Virus record (IMG/VR): IMGVR_UViG_3300044614_001077
Coordinates: 1-24,845 of that record
Source: a virus
Reading direction: 5' to 3' (one strand)
DNA length: 24,845 bases
Made by a program: the position numbers and the translations under genes. Below, one piece after another: positions 1-8,562 of this stretch. Under the pieces are notes generated by a model. That model was given only the letters and a program-made list of their open reading frames with translations, made no database searches and was not told the origin of the DNA. Positions within the stretch are counted from its first letter, which is position 1. Every line of letters begins with the position of its first letter.

Positions 1-787
1 CAAAAGCATCAACAGTAAATCTTGTTGCTCTGATAGTTTGAGTTGCCCCAGCAACTGTTGGTGTGTTGTATGTTCCCTGAGTAATAGTTGTTGGAATTAA
101 ATCTAGTGATGGGTTTCCTGCAACACCACTACCATTAGTTACTGCAATTCTTCCACTAGTACCCTGAATAGTTCTAGTTACAATATTACCATCAGAAACA
201 CGAGTGATGATACCAGTTGTAGTTAGATCTGCGACACCTTGTAAGTCTCTATCAAATGGTTGTGCAGATTGTCCCTCTACAGTTCCTGCTAATCCATATT
301 CTTGTAGAGTTGTTGGATTAGATGCATTTGTAATTCTTCCCTTAGCATCAACTGTTACTTTTGTATATGATCCAGTTGAATTTAGTGTGCCATCATAATG
401 AGGAAGAGACTGAATAATTTGTAGAGATGATGTAAGGTTCAAGTTTGCTGAACCATCAAATGTGGCGGATGCTGTCACATCACCACTTATAGCAATCTGA
501 CGAGTGTTTGCAAGGCGAGTTGCTGTTGATGCGTTACCAATTAGAGCACCAGTAATTGCACCAGCTTGGAAATTACCATCAGCATCTCTCTGAATGAGAG
601 TATTGGGGGCATTCGTTACTGACTCTAATGGTCTTTCGTATCTAAGAGAGTTCCAAGCGGTGATACCATCACCTATCTTAATTCGACCAGTATCAATCTC
701 GATACCAAGTTCTCCGATAGCAAGCGTCGGATTAACATTCGCCCATTCCTGAGCAGAACCTCTTCTTAGTTGTATTCTATTTGCCAT
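1..787 (-). CDS. tail fibre/adhesin-like virion protein, Mtd-type N-terminus (C-terminus beyond window)
   Basis: The frame opens at the ATG at 787-785 and runs without a stop to the window edge, giving 262 visible residues; the C-terminus is missing. The N-terminus (MANRIQLRRGSAQEW, then IGELGIEIDTGRIKIGDG and TAWNSL) matches the small domain at the start of many phage fibres and of the major tropism determinant (Mtd_N type). About residues 65-130 are a linker of the NATASTRLANTRQIAISGDV kind, and residues about 195-240 carry the fibre motif TSGRIAVTNGSGVAGNPSL. It is probably a trimeric fibre or baseplate-attached adhesin acting in host recognition; the receptor-binding tip is not visible. 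A GGGA sequence lies 9 bases before the ATG, and a consensus late promoter sits about 40 bases upstream, directly behind a terminator, so this gene starts its own transcript. The family call is good; the exact fibre (long, short or accessory) cannot be decided here. Confidence 0.8.
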   Translation of the reverse strand, partial: MANRIQLRRGSAQEWANVNPTLAIGELGIEIDTGRIKIGDGITAWNSLRYERPLESVTNAPNTLIQRDADGNFQAGAITGALIGNASTATRLANTRQIAISGDVTASATFDGSANLNLTSSLQIIQSLPHYDGTLNSTGSYTKVTVDAKGRITNASNPTTLQEYGLAGTVEGQSAQPFDRDLQGVADLTTTGIITRVSDGNIVTRTIQGTSGRIAVTNGSGVAGNPSLDLIPTTITQGTYNTPTVAGATQTIRATRFTVDAF

Positions 788-826
788 TGGTAATTATCCC
801 AAGCTCTCAAATAATTCTCTCTTTTG

Positions 827-834
827 TATTTATA
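827..834 (-). promoter_or_regulatory. T4-type late promoter, TATAAATA
   Basis: On the minus strand the octamer is TATAAATA, an exact match to the T4 late consensus read by the gp55/gp33-type late sigma machinery. It ends 39 bases before the ATG at 787, so a transcript would begin near 821 with a leader of about 34 bases. It sits in the only real intergenic gap of the window (788-863) and its first T is the last T of the upstream terminator tract. Confidence 0.85.
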
Positions 835-861
835 AAAAAATAAGGGGGGAATCCCCCCTTT
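834..861 (-). terminator. rho-independent terminator of the upstream structural operon
   Basis: On the minus strand, just after the stop codon at 866-864, the sequence AAGGGGGG-ATT-CCCCCCTT (860-842) can form an 8-bp GC-rich stem with a 3-base loop, followed by A and seven T (841-834). This is a textbook intrinsic terminator. It separates the long baseplate operon from the fibre gene at 787. Confidence 0.88.
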
Positions 862-863
862 AA

Positions 864-1064
864 TTATTCTTCACTGGAATCTACTTCCACATCTTCATCC
901 TTAGTTAGATATTCTAGAGTTTCGATAGCACCAAGTAGTTTAAGTGCTTGAACTTCATTTTCTTTAATCTTTTGAGTAAGAGTTTGATTCTCATTGATTA
1001 AATTTTGATATCTTTCCTTGAAACTGATAAGAAGTTCTTCTTGACTGGTTGACTCAATTGCCAT
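864..1064 (-). CDS. small acidic coiled-coil protein of unknown function (66 aa)
   Basis: I do not recognise a named family. The 66-residue protein has a long helical, heptad-like stretch (about residues 10-55, with LLISF, YQNLI, LTQKI, ALKLLGAIETLEYL) and a strongly acidic tail (KDEDVEVDSSEE), with no membrane segment and no cysteine. A good Shine-Dalgarno sequence, AGGAG at 1077-1073, lies 8 bases before the ATG and supports this start. The gene overlaps the end of the preceding small gene by 11 bases, so translation is probably coupled. It is the last gene before the terminator. Its place between a giant baseplate protein and a fibre gene suggests an assembly helper or minor virion part, but that is inference from position only. 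Confidence 0.75.
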   Translation of the reverse strand: MAIESTSQEELLISFKERYQNLINENQTLTQKIKENEVQALKLLGAIETLEYLTKDEDVEVDSSEE

Positions 1065-1296
1065 TATGTTCTCTCCTAATTAATGTACTCAATAAACTTT
1101 TAATTTCAGAAATATCAGAACTCAGAGATTTCACATCATCTTTTAATTCCTCAAATTCTTTTTGGTGATTTTTTAACTTTTCGTAGGTACGAATATAAGA
1201 TTCGTACCCACTTCCATCTTTATTTATTACTGCACTAGTAGAGTCATCTCTAAAAAGAGATGCGCTATCTTTAATTTTTCTCAATTTCTCACTCAT
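1054..1296 (-). CDS. small coiled-coil protein of unknown function (80 aa)
   Basis: I recognise no named family. The 80-residue protein is charged, and its C-terminal half (residues about 38-72: YEKLKNHQKEFEEL, DDVKSLSSDISEIKSLLSTL) has heptad spacing typical of a coiled coil. The N-terminal 30 residues are Ser/Asp/Lys-rich and look flexible. There is no signal peptide or membrane segment. The ATG lies 2 bases after the TAA of the 2415-residue gene, with no clear Shine-Dalgarno sequence, so it is likely translated by re-initiation. Its last 11 bases overlap the next small gene. The coupling suggests it is made in step with the large virion protein and perhaps binds it; this is unproven. Confidence 0.72.
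   Translation of the reverse strand: MSEKLRKIKDSASLFRDDSTSAVINKDGSGYESYIRTYEKLKNHQKEFEELKDDVKSLSSDISEIKSLLSTLIRREHNGN
1071..1077 (-). promoter_or_regulatory. ribosome binding site of the 66-aa gene
   Basis: AGGAGAG on the minus strand, inside the 3' end of the upstream small gene and 6 bases before the ATG at 1064. It is the strongest Shine-Dalgarno sequence in the lower half of the window and fixes the start of the 66-residue gene despite the 11-base overlap. Confidence 0.75.
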
Positions 1297-1298
1297 GT

Positions 1299-4200
1299 TT
1301 ATACTGCAGTTGCAATAGATCTAAAGTATTTAATCTGAGGAACTAATGCCTGATTTGGAGAAGATAGAACAACTTTGATTTGGAATTTAGTAAATTCTAA
1401 ACCAGACTTGTTATACTCATATGCCTTAAATACAAGATCATTTACTGGAGTAACTGGTCTATCTGGTCCACCATCAGTATTGAAGAATTCCCATAGAAGT
1501 GAATTCTCATCACCAGTAAATCCTACAGGAACTACACGATATAGAACTCGGATATTAGTATCATTTGGTCTATATGCATCGAACATTACTCTCAGTGATC
1601 TAGAAACTTGATTATCAAGTGAAATCATTCTAGTAATGTAGACTGCATCATGAGGATCACCTTCTGGTAATCTAGCTAGATCCCAATTATCTGGATTGTT
1701 GATGCGATTGGATGTAGTAATAATACTGCATCTATCAAGATCAATAACTGGAGATAATGTATCAGTTTCCGATTCCAAAATTAGTTCCATAGTAAATGAC
1801 TTTTCTCCAGACAACTTAGCATCTTCATTAATTTTTGATAAAATTAGAGATTGATTTGCTAAGATATTTGCATCATTTAGAGTCACATTCTCATAAGAGT
1901 TTGTATTTACAAATGATGGTTCTTGCTCAATAGCACCGATTGATGTTCCAGATACTCTATTAATTCTAGCATAAATTTGAGTTCCTGGTAAAACAACATT
2001 ATTGATATTTGGCGTAAGTACCTCAAATGGAACATTCTGAGAAGCAGTCGCAAATATTCCTCCAGACGAAATACCTACTGTAGCAACAGATGCTACAGTT
2101 ACATCGTATGAATCTAATGTTGGATTGATAATTGATGTATGAACTTTGTTAATTTGTGTTAGTGGAATTCCATCTAAGTTATAACACTCAACTGCAGAAC
2201 CAATTTCATGCGCTGCTGCTGTTGTTCCTCCTGCACCTCTTCCTGCAGTTGTTTTTACAGTGATTGTAAATCCATCTGTAGAAATATTAGTATATGCAAT
2301 AATTTCATCATCAATCTTAATGTATCCTGGATTATCTTCCCCATAAGTAAATCCACCAATCTTCTTATGGAATGCTCCAGCATCAGCAACAGTAATTGAA
2401 GTATCTGTAGCAGATATTGCTTGTCTTAGAGTTGTTGATGGGATTTCCGAAATTATGCCAGTAATTGCAACATTATTAGTGGTATCATGCATACCATGGT
2501 TGCTATGGAGAATAGTAATTTTCTTACTGGACTCTGGATATGTTGTAGTTGTTGATGGGAATTTTTGTAAAGAATCTCCAGAATATGTTGATGTATTTAC
2601 AATAGTTGAAACAGATGGATTTGTTTGGCTAATTGTTTCACCATCATCAAATTCCTTGGATACATAATTGACTTCTAGAACACCAGTTGAAACATTCCAT
2701 GATGTTACATAAGCTTTTGCTCCACTTGTCTGTCCAGTAATCAACTTACCAACTGTAAAGTTTCCAGTTAGAACACCAGCAGTTGTACTTACATTTAGGG
2801 TAGCAGTTGCCTGACTACTGATAATTGGGTAAACTACATTACCTCCAACATCAGTTCCCTGTAAGAATGATCCTTCAATATCAGTAATTGTAATTTTGTT
2901 TGGACTTGATACTGTATCTACAGAAACAATAGTTGCTGAAGCATTACTTGTATCTTGATAAATTCTAGCACCAAGAGTGAATTGTGCAGAAGCATCGTTT
3001 AGAGTAATGACCTGATTTGGTTTGTATGTAACGATTGGATTTTCTCTTAGTTTTAGAATACCCCTATTGCCAATATTCAACTCTGCATTATTGAGCACTA
3101 GTTTTCCTGATAAAGGACCAAACTTTGCTCTGTATAGAGTGAACTTGAGATCTTGTAGTTGGTTTGGAGACCAGGTAGAAGCGTTTTGTGACTTAAATAG
3201 GACACCAGCATAAGGTTGTTCTGAAATAGTTCTATCACCAGTAATATCAACCTGTCCCATTTCTGAGATCCAAACTTCATATTCATTTGAGTCTGTGAAT
3301 AGAACTATTGCATATTCCTGAGTCTCACTAATGTATACTGGAGCTGGGAACTTGAATGTGGTAGGAATGGATGCATTCTCAGATACTTCGACTTGATCTG
3401 GTGCAAGAACAGCAGTAGATAGTGGTAGAATTCTATTGCAAGGTACTCCATATTCCATCTCACGGATCTGAACGCTGATTGGAATATTTTGATCCTTCTT
3501 AGCAAAGAATAGATCAACAGAATCTAGATAAACACCACCTCTTTCCTCAATCATGAATGACTGTGCAAGAGGATCCCAGTAACCAATCTGAACTTGTTCT
3601 TGACGAGTTCTAGTTGTGGTTCTCTGCTCATTTAATTGATCTGTTACAATTTCAGCATTTCTGATCGATAGGATTGTTTCTTGTAGTGTTTCTAGAACAC
3701 CAGATGCATCATAATTTGTCTGAGCACTAGAACTATCAGTTGATCCAGGTAAAGCTCTTGAATCAGTTGAACTTACAGTTAATCTAAATAATCTTCTTCC
3801 AGTTGCCCAACGAGGATTAGTCGTTACGGATGCATTTGGAATAAAGAATGATCCCTTAAAGGTTCCAGTTCTATCGGTGATAATTCTCTTATCTCTTACA
3901 ATAGCAGTAGCTGATGATGTTTTACCAACTAATATAATACCAATTTCAATTTGACCGTAGTACTGTCCAGATACTTGCTCCGCTAACTTATTAGTATCGA
4001 TATTTAGATATTGAGTTTGAGAGGAATATACTTCTGGCAATTCTCCATCGGTATATGGATTCGATCTCAATCCATCGTTAGGTGCTACTACTTTTGCTGA
4101 GAAAATAGCAGAACCATCTCTTCTAGTAGTACCAGATACTAAGCGATATCCTTCAACTGTCTCTCCAATCTGGAATGGAATGTTATTTGTTCTTGAATCT

Positions 4201-7200
4201 TCTGCTGGATCCTTAATAAGTTCAATAAGTTTAGGTGTAGTGTATGAAGATACGGCAACATTATCAAAGAAACTATAATATCTTGTTAGTGGTTTGAGTT
4301 TTTCTGCAACAATAGAAATATTTCTAGATCTAATGAATGGAATATTTTGCTTATTAATTACTCTAGATCCTAAACTTCTTTGCTCAAAGGTTGCAACTAC
4401 TCTCTGTTGTGTTCCAGTTCTTCTTTCAAGAATACCAGTGGTAGTTGTAGTTCTAGTTCCAAATCCTGGAATATTTCTACCAAGAGGTCCTAACCATCCT
4501 CTCCACTCACCTCCACTAACAGTTGTTCTAGCACCAGACCAATCTTCTTGCCATGAACCCCATGAAATAGCACCAAAACCATTTTGATCTGCATTAATTA
4601 ATCTAGCCTGACTTTGGAAGTTACCTTCTACTTGTACTACATTTACTGGAGCAACATCAGTATCTACCCAATCATCGCTGCTTGGATTTAGTGTCAATAC
4701 ACCGATGAAACTGAAAACATTGAATGGGTTTACATTTTCAACCAACGATGCATATGGTTGAATGATTAGTGCTTCTCTTTGATATGGAAGAGTAATGATT
4801 CCAACATTTCTTGTGACATTGGATGATGAAGTCTCATTAGGAATTAGTGAAACATTAGTTGTGTAGTGAGATGCTCTAAGTGTTCTGCTATTGAAATCCA
4901 TGGAAGCAGAATAATCTGGATTATCAAGATCAGCAACATTCTGATTCTCAAACGAATCAACTAAGAAACCATTCTTAAACTTATCGTTGCCAAATTCATC
5001 TTTAATGACTAGTGAATTAGTATCCTGCTCAAGTAGGGTTAGTACACTATAGTATTCGATATTATGAACTCTCTTTTCTAGAGATGTAATATCTCTCATA
5101 GTATATCTCTTAATATCCTCTTGGAACACTAGGGAATCTACTTTAGGATTAAAACCATAAGCATTGTGTCCAATAATTGCTAAGAGAAGAGCATCATCTC
5201 TATCTTCTGGTGGAATTGGATTTTCTGCAGGAGTACCTAAAATAGTGAAGAATTTTCCGAGTTGATCAACAAATACTTTATCAATTCTCTTGACATAATG
5301 AGAATAATCCAATCTAAAATCGCTATCTGGTTTTGGTAAATCAAATACAGTTGAATTTGCTCCTTGAAATTCACGACTTACAAAATCCAATGACGAACAC
5401 TGTAGATAATATGGATTACTTACTGAACCAGCCCCATCGACTAATTGTTTTACAGCTGGTCTGAAATCTAGAACATCAGATAGTGGTTTTTTATTTGTGA
5501 TTGAACCAACAGAATATGTATAGATTGGAATTTCCTTGTAATCAATACCAACATAGGAATTGATATTGAAGTAGTCTCCAGTTGCTTCATGGGAGAAGAA
5601 GTCCACAACTACTTTCAATTTTCTAATAGGAGCAGCAGCACCTTTCTTTCTAACTAATTTAGAAATTCCATAATAATGATTTGTTTGACCAGACTCTAGA
5701 TAGAATGAACTGGTGATGTTTTTACTTCCTAGGTTAATTGAACCTTCTGCATCACTAATTAATCCTTGAATATTATTTCCTAGACTATTAACTCCAGTTA
5801 CGATTTCATTCTGGATGAACTTTTGATCTGTCTGGTATACAATTGAAAGTCTTAGTGAAGATGAGTTGAAATCAACCACTAATGCCTTTGCACCAGAAGT
5901 TCTTCCTGTAACAATAGATCCAGTAGCAAAGAAGGCAGATTCCACAAGAGTGACATATGGAATTATTGCTTCATTGTTATCAATTGACTCATAGACTGCA
6001 TGTAGTTTATAAGCGTCAGTAACTCCTAGAGAAATATCTTTATCTTCAATTCTAGTTCCGTATAGTGGACTATATGCTAATCCAAATGGAACTTGATCGC
6101 TTTGGTTTGATGATCTGCTTACTCTCCATACAGACATCTTGGTTGCATTTTTTACCTTTTGGAAAACAGCATTTTTAGAGATAGATGCATTTAATCTTAC
6201 TGCAGTAATACCTACTAGATTTCCAACTGTAATTGTAGTTCTTGGTACTCCACTAGTGTTAAATGTCGTGTATGCAGCGTTAGATGAATTAGTTGTCTGT
6301 AGAGTTAAGATCTCACCAATTGTGTAAGATGATCCTACTGACACTCCAGTAACAACTAGAGTATATGCTCTAGAATCAACTGCAGAAAACTGCTGAGTCT
6401 CTGGTAATGAAATAGTAAAACTGTTACTAGTAGTTTGAGCGTCAAAAGTCCTTCTGAGAATAAAACTTTCATCACTGATACTCTGAATAGCTTCTTTTGG
6501 TAATTCGATGAATAGATCATCTAGTTGAGTATCTTCGATCTTTGGTCTAAATCTAAAAATACTCGTAAATTGTTGACCATCAGTAGGCGTTACTACATCA
6601 AATCCAGCATCAGTTTCTACCGTTACTGAAATTGATTGTGTGTCATAATCAAATACAGTGCTTAGATCATAATTAGATGGCAATACTGCCACTGAAAAAT
6701 AATTTCCAGGAGCGAAGTATAATCTATCATATGGTCTAACTTCTAATGCAATATTACTATTGAATCCAATTAGGACATCATCACCGCTATCATATGTAAA
6801 TCTTGTTCCAGATAGTTGGAATGAATCATTAAACATTATATCACAACTAAATGCAACAGCATTTGATGAGTCTCTACCAATGAATTGTCTGACATCAGAG
6901 AATTGATAGTTATAAATTTTACTTACAGTTCCGACATCTCTACCATCAACTGAAATTACTTCCCCTTCTCTGAAATTGCCATTTACATTAATTAATTCTA
7001 AGTTGTCGGAAGTTACTGATAATGCACCTCCACTAACTCTAATAAAACCAGTTGCTCCAGATGATTTACCTACAATCTGAGATCCTGCTATGATAGTAGT
7101 AGAAGCACCTAGCTTAATTCTTGTGAATAGAGAAACATCAAATAGGAATGCTTTATATACATCATTCTCGTTTCCAGTTACACCATCAGAGGTGTCCTCT

Positions 7201-8546
7201 AGTTCCCAATTGGATATTCTTGCAAATCCAATAGTTGTTCCATTAGAAGATCCTGGGGTAGTATTCTCACGATCCTTCAATTCCACAATTTGGTAAGATG
7301 GTGAAATATTTGGTCCAGTAATTAAAGGTGTTCCGTAGACATTACTGACTAGAACATAGTTACCCAACTCAAATGGTACAATATTATTTTGTAACGATAC
7401 AAAGTTTCTAGGTTTAGGTACATCTAGATACTTTGGATTTGTTGATTGAATTGGATATCCTCTTAGATATGCTCTACCAGGAGATACTTGAACAGCATAA
7501 AGTGATTCTGACGCCTCTACTTTGGTGTCTTCTGTAATCTCCCCTGCATTATATACACCATCATTAAATCCATCATTTAGACACTCTCTTACCGTAATAT
7601 CAAATGGATCGATCATGAAATCGCCATTTGTATCAAATGTTCTTTTTGCTAGTTCTTTTTCTAGTTCACTATATGCTGTTCTTTCAACGAATGATTGTAC
7701 TTTTCCGTTTTCAATACGAATCAATTCAATGAAGTTTTTATCAGCGTCATCACCAATTTCTTTTTTGATTAATGTGGTGTTAATCTTAAATCTATGTGCT
7801 CCAGGTGCAGCATAGTTTGATGATCCAGCAGCATTATCATTTAGCGAATCATCATCTTCTGGTGTAATAATAGATTCAGATACTTCAAGACCAACTCTGA
7901 ATGATGGGTCTTTTGCATATTGATCTAGAATGATATATTGAGACTTTACATCTACAAAGTGACCTCTAATAAAATATACACCTGTGTTAACATAAGCAAC
8001 AGATGCAACTGCAGTTGCTTCATTAGGAATCATCTGAGCAAATGGACTTCCAATTTCTAACAGAGTTCCACCAAATGTGATTTCTTTATCTGCTAGTAAT
8101 TGTTCATTATCTAAGAATCTTAGAATATCGTTGTTTGTTCCACCAGCTTCAGTATACTTAACATATAGAGTAATAAAATTCCTATCAGACTCTTCTGCAG
8201 AAATTGAATATAATACTTTTGCCTTTACCCCAGTAGTAATACCAGTTATGGTTGTACCAGTTAATTGTGATCTGTATAGTTCTACTTCAGATCCAAGGAA
8301 ACTAGACTGTAGCAGAATGCAGTCTACATTGTTATCAAATCCAACTTGACCAGGGATGACCATGGAACCATCCTTGAAGAAATGGTTTCCCATGTTCTCG
8401 ATCTGATTCTGTAAGATCGATTGCATTGTAGTGAGTTCTCTTGCCTGAATCGGGAACCCAGGACGATAAAGAACCTTATAAAAGTTCTTAAACTTATCAA
8501 AATCATCATAATAAGGTGTTACATTTAAGTTGGTATTCTGGGGCAT
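1299..8546 (-). CDS. giant DUF4815 virion structural protein (2415 aa)
   Basis: The N-terminus (YYDDFDKFKNFYKVLYRPGFPIQARELT, given in parts: PYYDDFDKFKNFYKV, RPGFPIQAREL; then LQNQIENMGNHFFKDGSMV) is the hallmark of DUF4815, a domain found in large tail or baseplate proteins of marine T4-like phages; it fills roughly the first 550-600 residues. The middle has several GxxTSGAxAxV beta modules (near 7105-6950, 5930-5790, 3950-3860 and 2975-2590) and a motif IRSRNISIVAEKLKP..YSFFDNV (near 4330-4260). Around 3580-3100 is DPLAQSFM...GGVYLDSVDLFF...VQIREMEYG...PYAGVLFKSQN, another signature of this class. The C-terminus (about 1675-1302) is a beta domain ending IKYFRSIATAV. It has no membrane segment. 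It follows gp8 by 16 bases, the place of gp9/gp10 in T4, so a peripheral baseplate or fibre-attachment role is likely, but I see no gp9 or gp10 homology. GAG at about 8 bases before the ATG is a weak ribosome site. Confidence 0.88.
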   Translation of the reverse strand: MPQNTNLNVTPYYDDFDKFKNFYKVLYRPGFPIQARELTTMQSILQNQIENMGNHFFKDGSMVIPGQVGFDNNVDCILLQSSFLGSEVELYRSQLTGTTITGITTGVKAKVLYSISAEESDRNFITLYVKYTEAGGTNNDILRFLDNEQLLADKEITFGGTLLEIGSPFAQMIPNEATAVASVAYVNTGVYFIRGHFVDVKSQYIILDQYAKDPSFRVGLEVSESIITPEDDDSLNDNAAGSSNYAAPGAHRFKINTTLIKKEIGDDADKNFIELIRIENGKVQSFVERTAYSELEKELAKRTFDTNGDFMIDPFDITVRECLNDGFNDGVYNAGEITEDTKVEASESLYAVQVSPGRAYLRGYPIQSTNPKYLDVPKPRNFVSLQNNIVPFELGNYVLVSNVYGTPLITGPNISPSYQIVELKDRENTTPGSSNGTTIGFARISNWELEDTSDGVTGNENDVYKAFLFDVSLFTRIKLGASTTIIAGSQIVGKSSGATGFIRVSGGALSVTSDNLELINVNGNFREGEVISVDGRDVGTVSKIYNYQFSDVRQFIGRDSSNAVAFSCDIMFNDSFQLSGTRFTYDSGDDVLIGFNSNIALEVRPYDRLYFAPGNYFSVAVLPSNYDLSTVFDYDTQSISVTVETDAGFDVVTPTDGQQFTSIFRFRPKIEDTQLDDLFIELPKEAIQSISDESFILRRTFDAQTTSNSFTISLPETQQFSAVDSRAYTLVVTGVSVGSSYTIGEILTLQTTNSSNAAYTTFNTSGVPRTTITVGNLVGITAVRLNASISKNAVFQKVKNATKMSVWRVSRSSNQSDQVPFGLAYSPLYGTRIEDKDISLGVTDAYKLHAVYESIDNNEAIIPYVTLVESAFFATGSIVTGRTSGAKALVVDFNSSSLRLSIVYQTDQKFIQNEIVTGVNSLGNNIQGLISDAEGSINLGSKNITSSFYLESGQTNHYYGISKLVRKKGAAAPIRKLKVVVDFFSHEATGDYFNINSYVGIDYKEIPIYTYSVGSITNKKPLSDVLDFRPAVKQLVDGAGSVSNPYYLQCSSLDFVSREFQGANSTVFDLPKPDSDFRLDYSHYVKRIDKVFVDQLGKFFTILGTPAENPIPPEDRDDALLLAIIGHNAYGFNPKVDSLVFQEDIKRYTMRDITSLEKRVHNIEYYSVLTLLEQDTNSLVIKDEFGNDKFKNGFLVDSFENQNVADLDNPDYSASMDFNSRTLRASHYTTNVSLIPNETSSSNVTRNVGIITLPYQREALIIQPYASLVENVNPFNVFSFIGVLTLNPSSDDWVDTDVAPVNVVQVEGNFQSQARLINADQNGFGAISWGSWQEDWSGARTTVSGGEWRGWLGPLGRNIPGFGTRTTTTTGILERRTGTQQRVVATFEQRSLGSRVINKQNIPFIRSRNISIVAEKLKPLTRYYSFFDNVAVSSYTTPKLIELIKDPAEDSRTNNIPFQIGETVEGYRLVSGTTRRDGSAIFSAKVVAPNDGLRSNPYTDGELPEVYSSQTQYLNIDTNKLAEQVSGQYYGQIEIGIILVGKTSSATAIVRDKRIITDRTGTFKGSFFIPNASVTTNPRWATGRRLFRLTVSSTDSRALPGSTDSSSAQTNYDASGVLETLQETILSIRNAEIVTDQLNEQRTTTRTRQEQVQIGYWDPLAQSFMIEERGGVYLDSVDLFFAKKDQNIPISVQIREMEYGVPCNRILPLSTAVLAPDQVEVSENASIPTTFKFPAPVYISETQEYAIVLFTDSNEYEVWISEMGQVDITGDRTISEQPYAGVLFKSQNASTWSPNQLQDLKFTLYRAKFGPLSGKLVLNNAELNIGNRGILKLRENPIVTYKPNQVITLNDASAQFTLGARIYQDTSNASATIVSVDTVSSPNKITITDIEGSFLQGTDVGGNVVYPIISSQATATLNVSTTAGVLTGNFTVGKLITGQTSGAKAYVTSWNVSTGVLEVNYVSKEFDDGETISQTNPSVSTIVNTSTYSGDSLQKFPSTTTTYPESSKKITILHSNHGMHDTTNNVAITGIISEIPSTTLRQAISATDTSITVADAGAFHKKIGGFTYGEDNPGYIKIDDEIIAYTNISTDGFTITVKTTAGRGAGGTTAAAHEIGSAVECYNLDGIPLTQINKVHTSIINPTLDSYDVTVASVATVGISSGGIFATASQNVPFEVLTPNINNVVLPGTQIYARINRVSGTSIGAIEQEPSFVNTNSYENVTLNDANILANQSLILSKINEDAKLSGEKSFTMELILESETDTLSPVIDLDRCSIITTSNRINNPDNWDLARLPEGDPHDAVYITRMISLDNQVSRSLRVMFDAYRPNDTNIRVLYRVVPVGFTGDENSLLWEFFNTDGGPDRPVTPVNDLVFKAYEYNKSGLEFTKFQIKVVLSSPNQALVPQIKYFRSIATAV

Positions 8547-8562
8547 CGTTTTTCTCTATTAA

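Noticed and set aside
1-787. Diversity-generating retroelement
   Set aside because: Only the Mtd-type N-terminal domain is seen; there is no reverse transcriptase, template repeat or C-type-lectin tip in this window.
1221-1228. AATAAATA late-promoter match inside the 80-residue gene
   Set aside because: It fits the consensus but is inside a coding region where it encodes an ordinary stretch (VINKD), and short AT-rich octamers are expected by chance in this DNA.
1296-1303. TATAAACA at the stop codon of the DUF4815 gene as a promoter for the 80-residue gene
   Set aside because: One mismatch to the consensus, and a start about 6 bases on would fall after the ATG at 1296. It could serve only the next gene.
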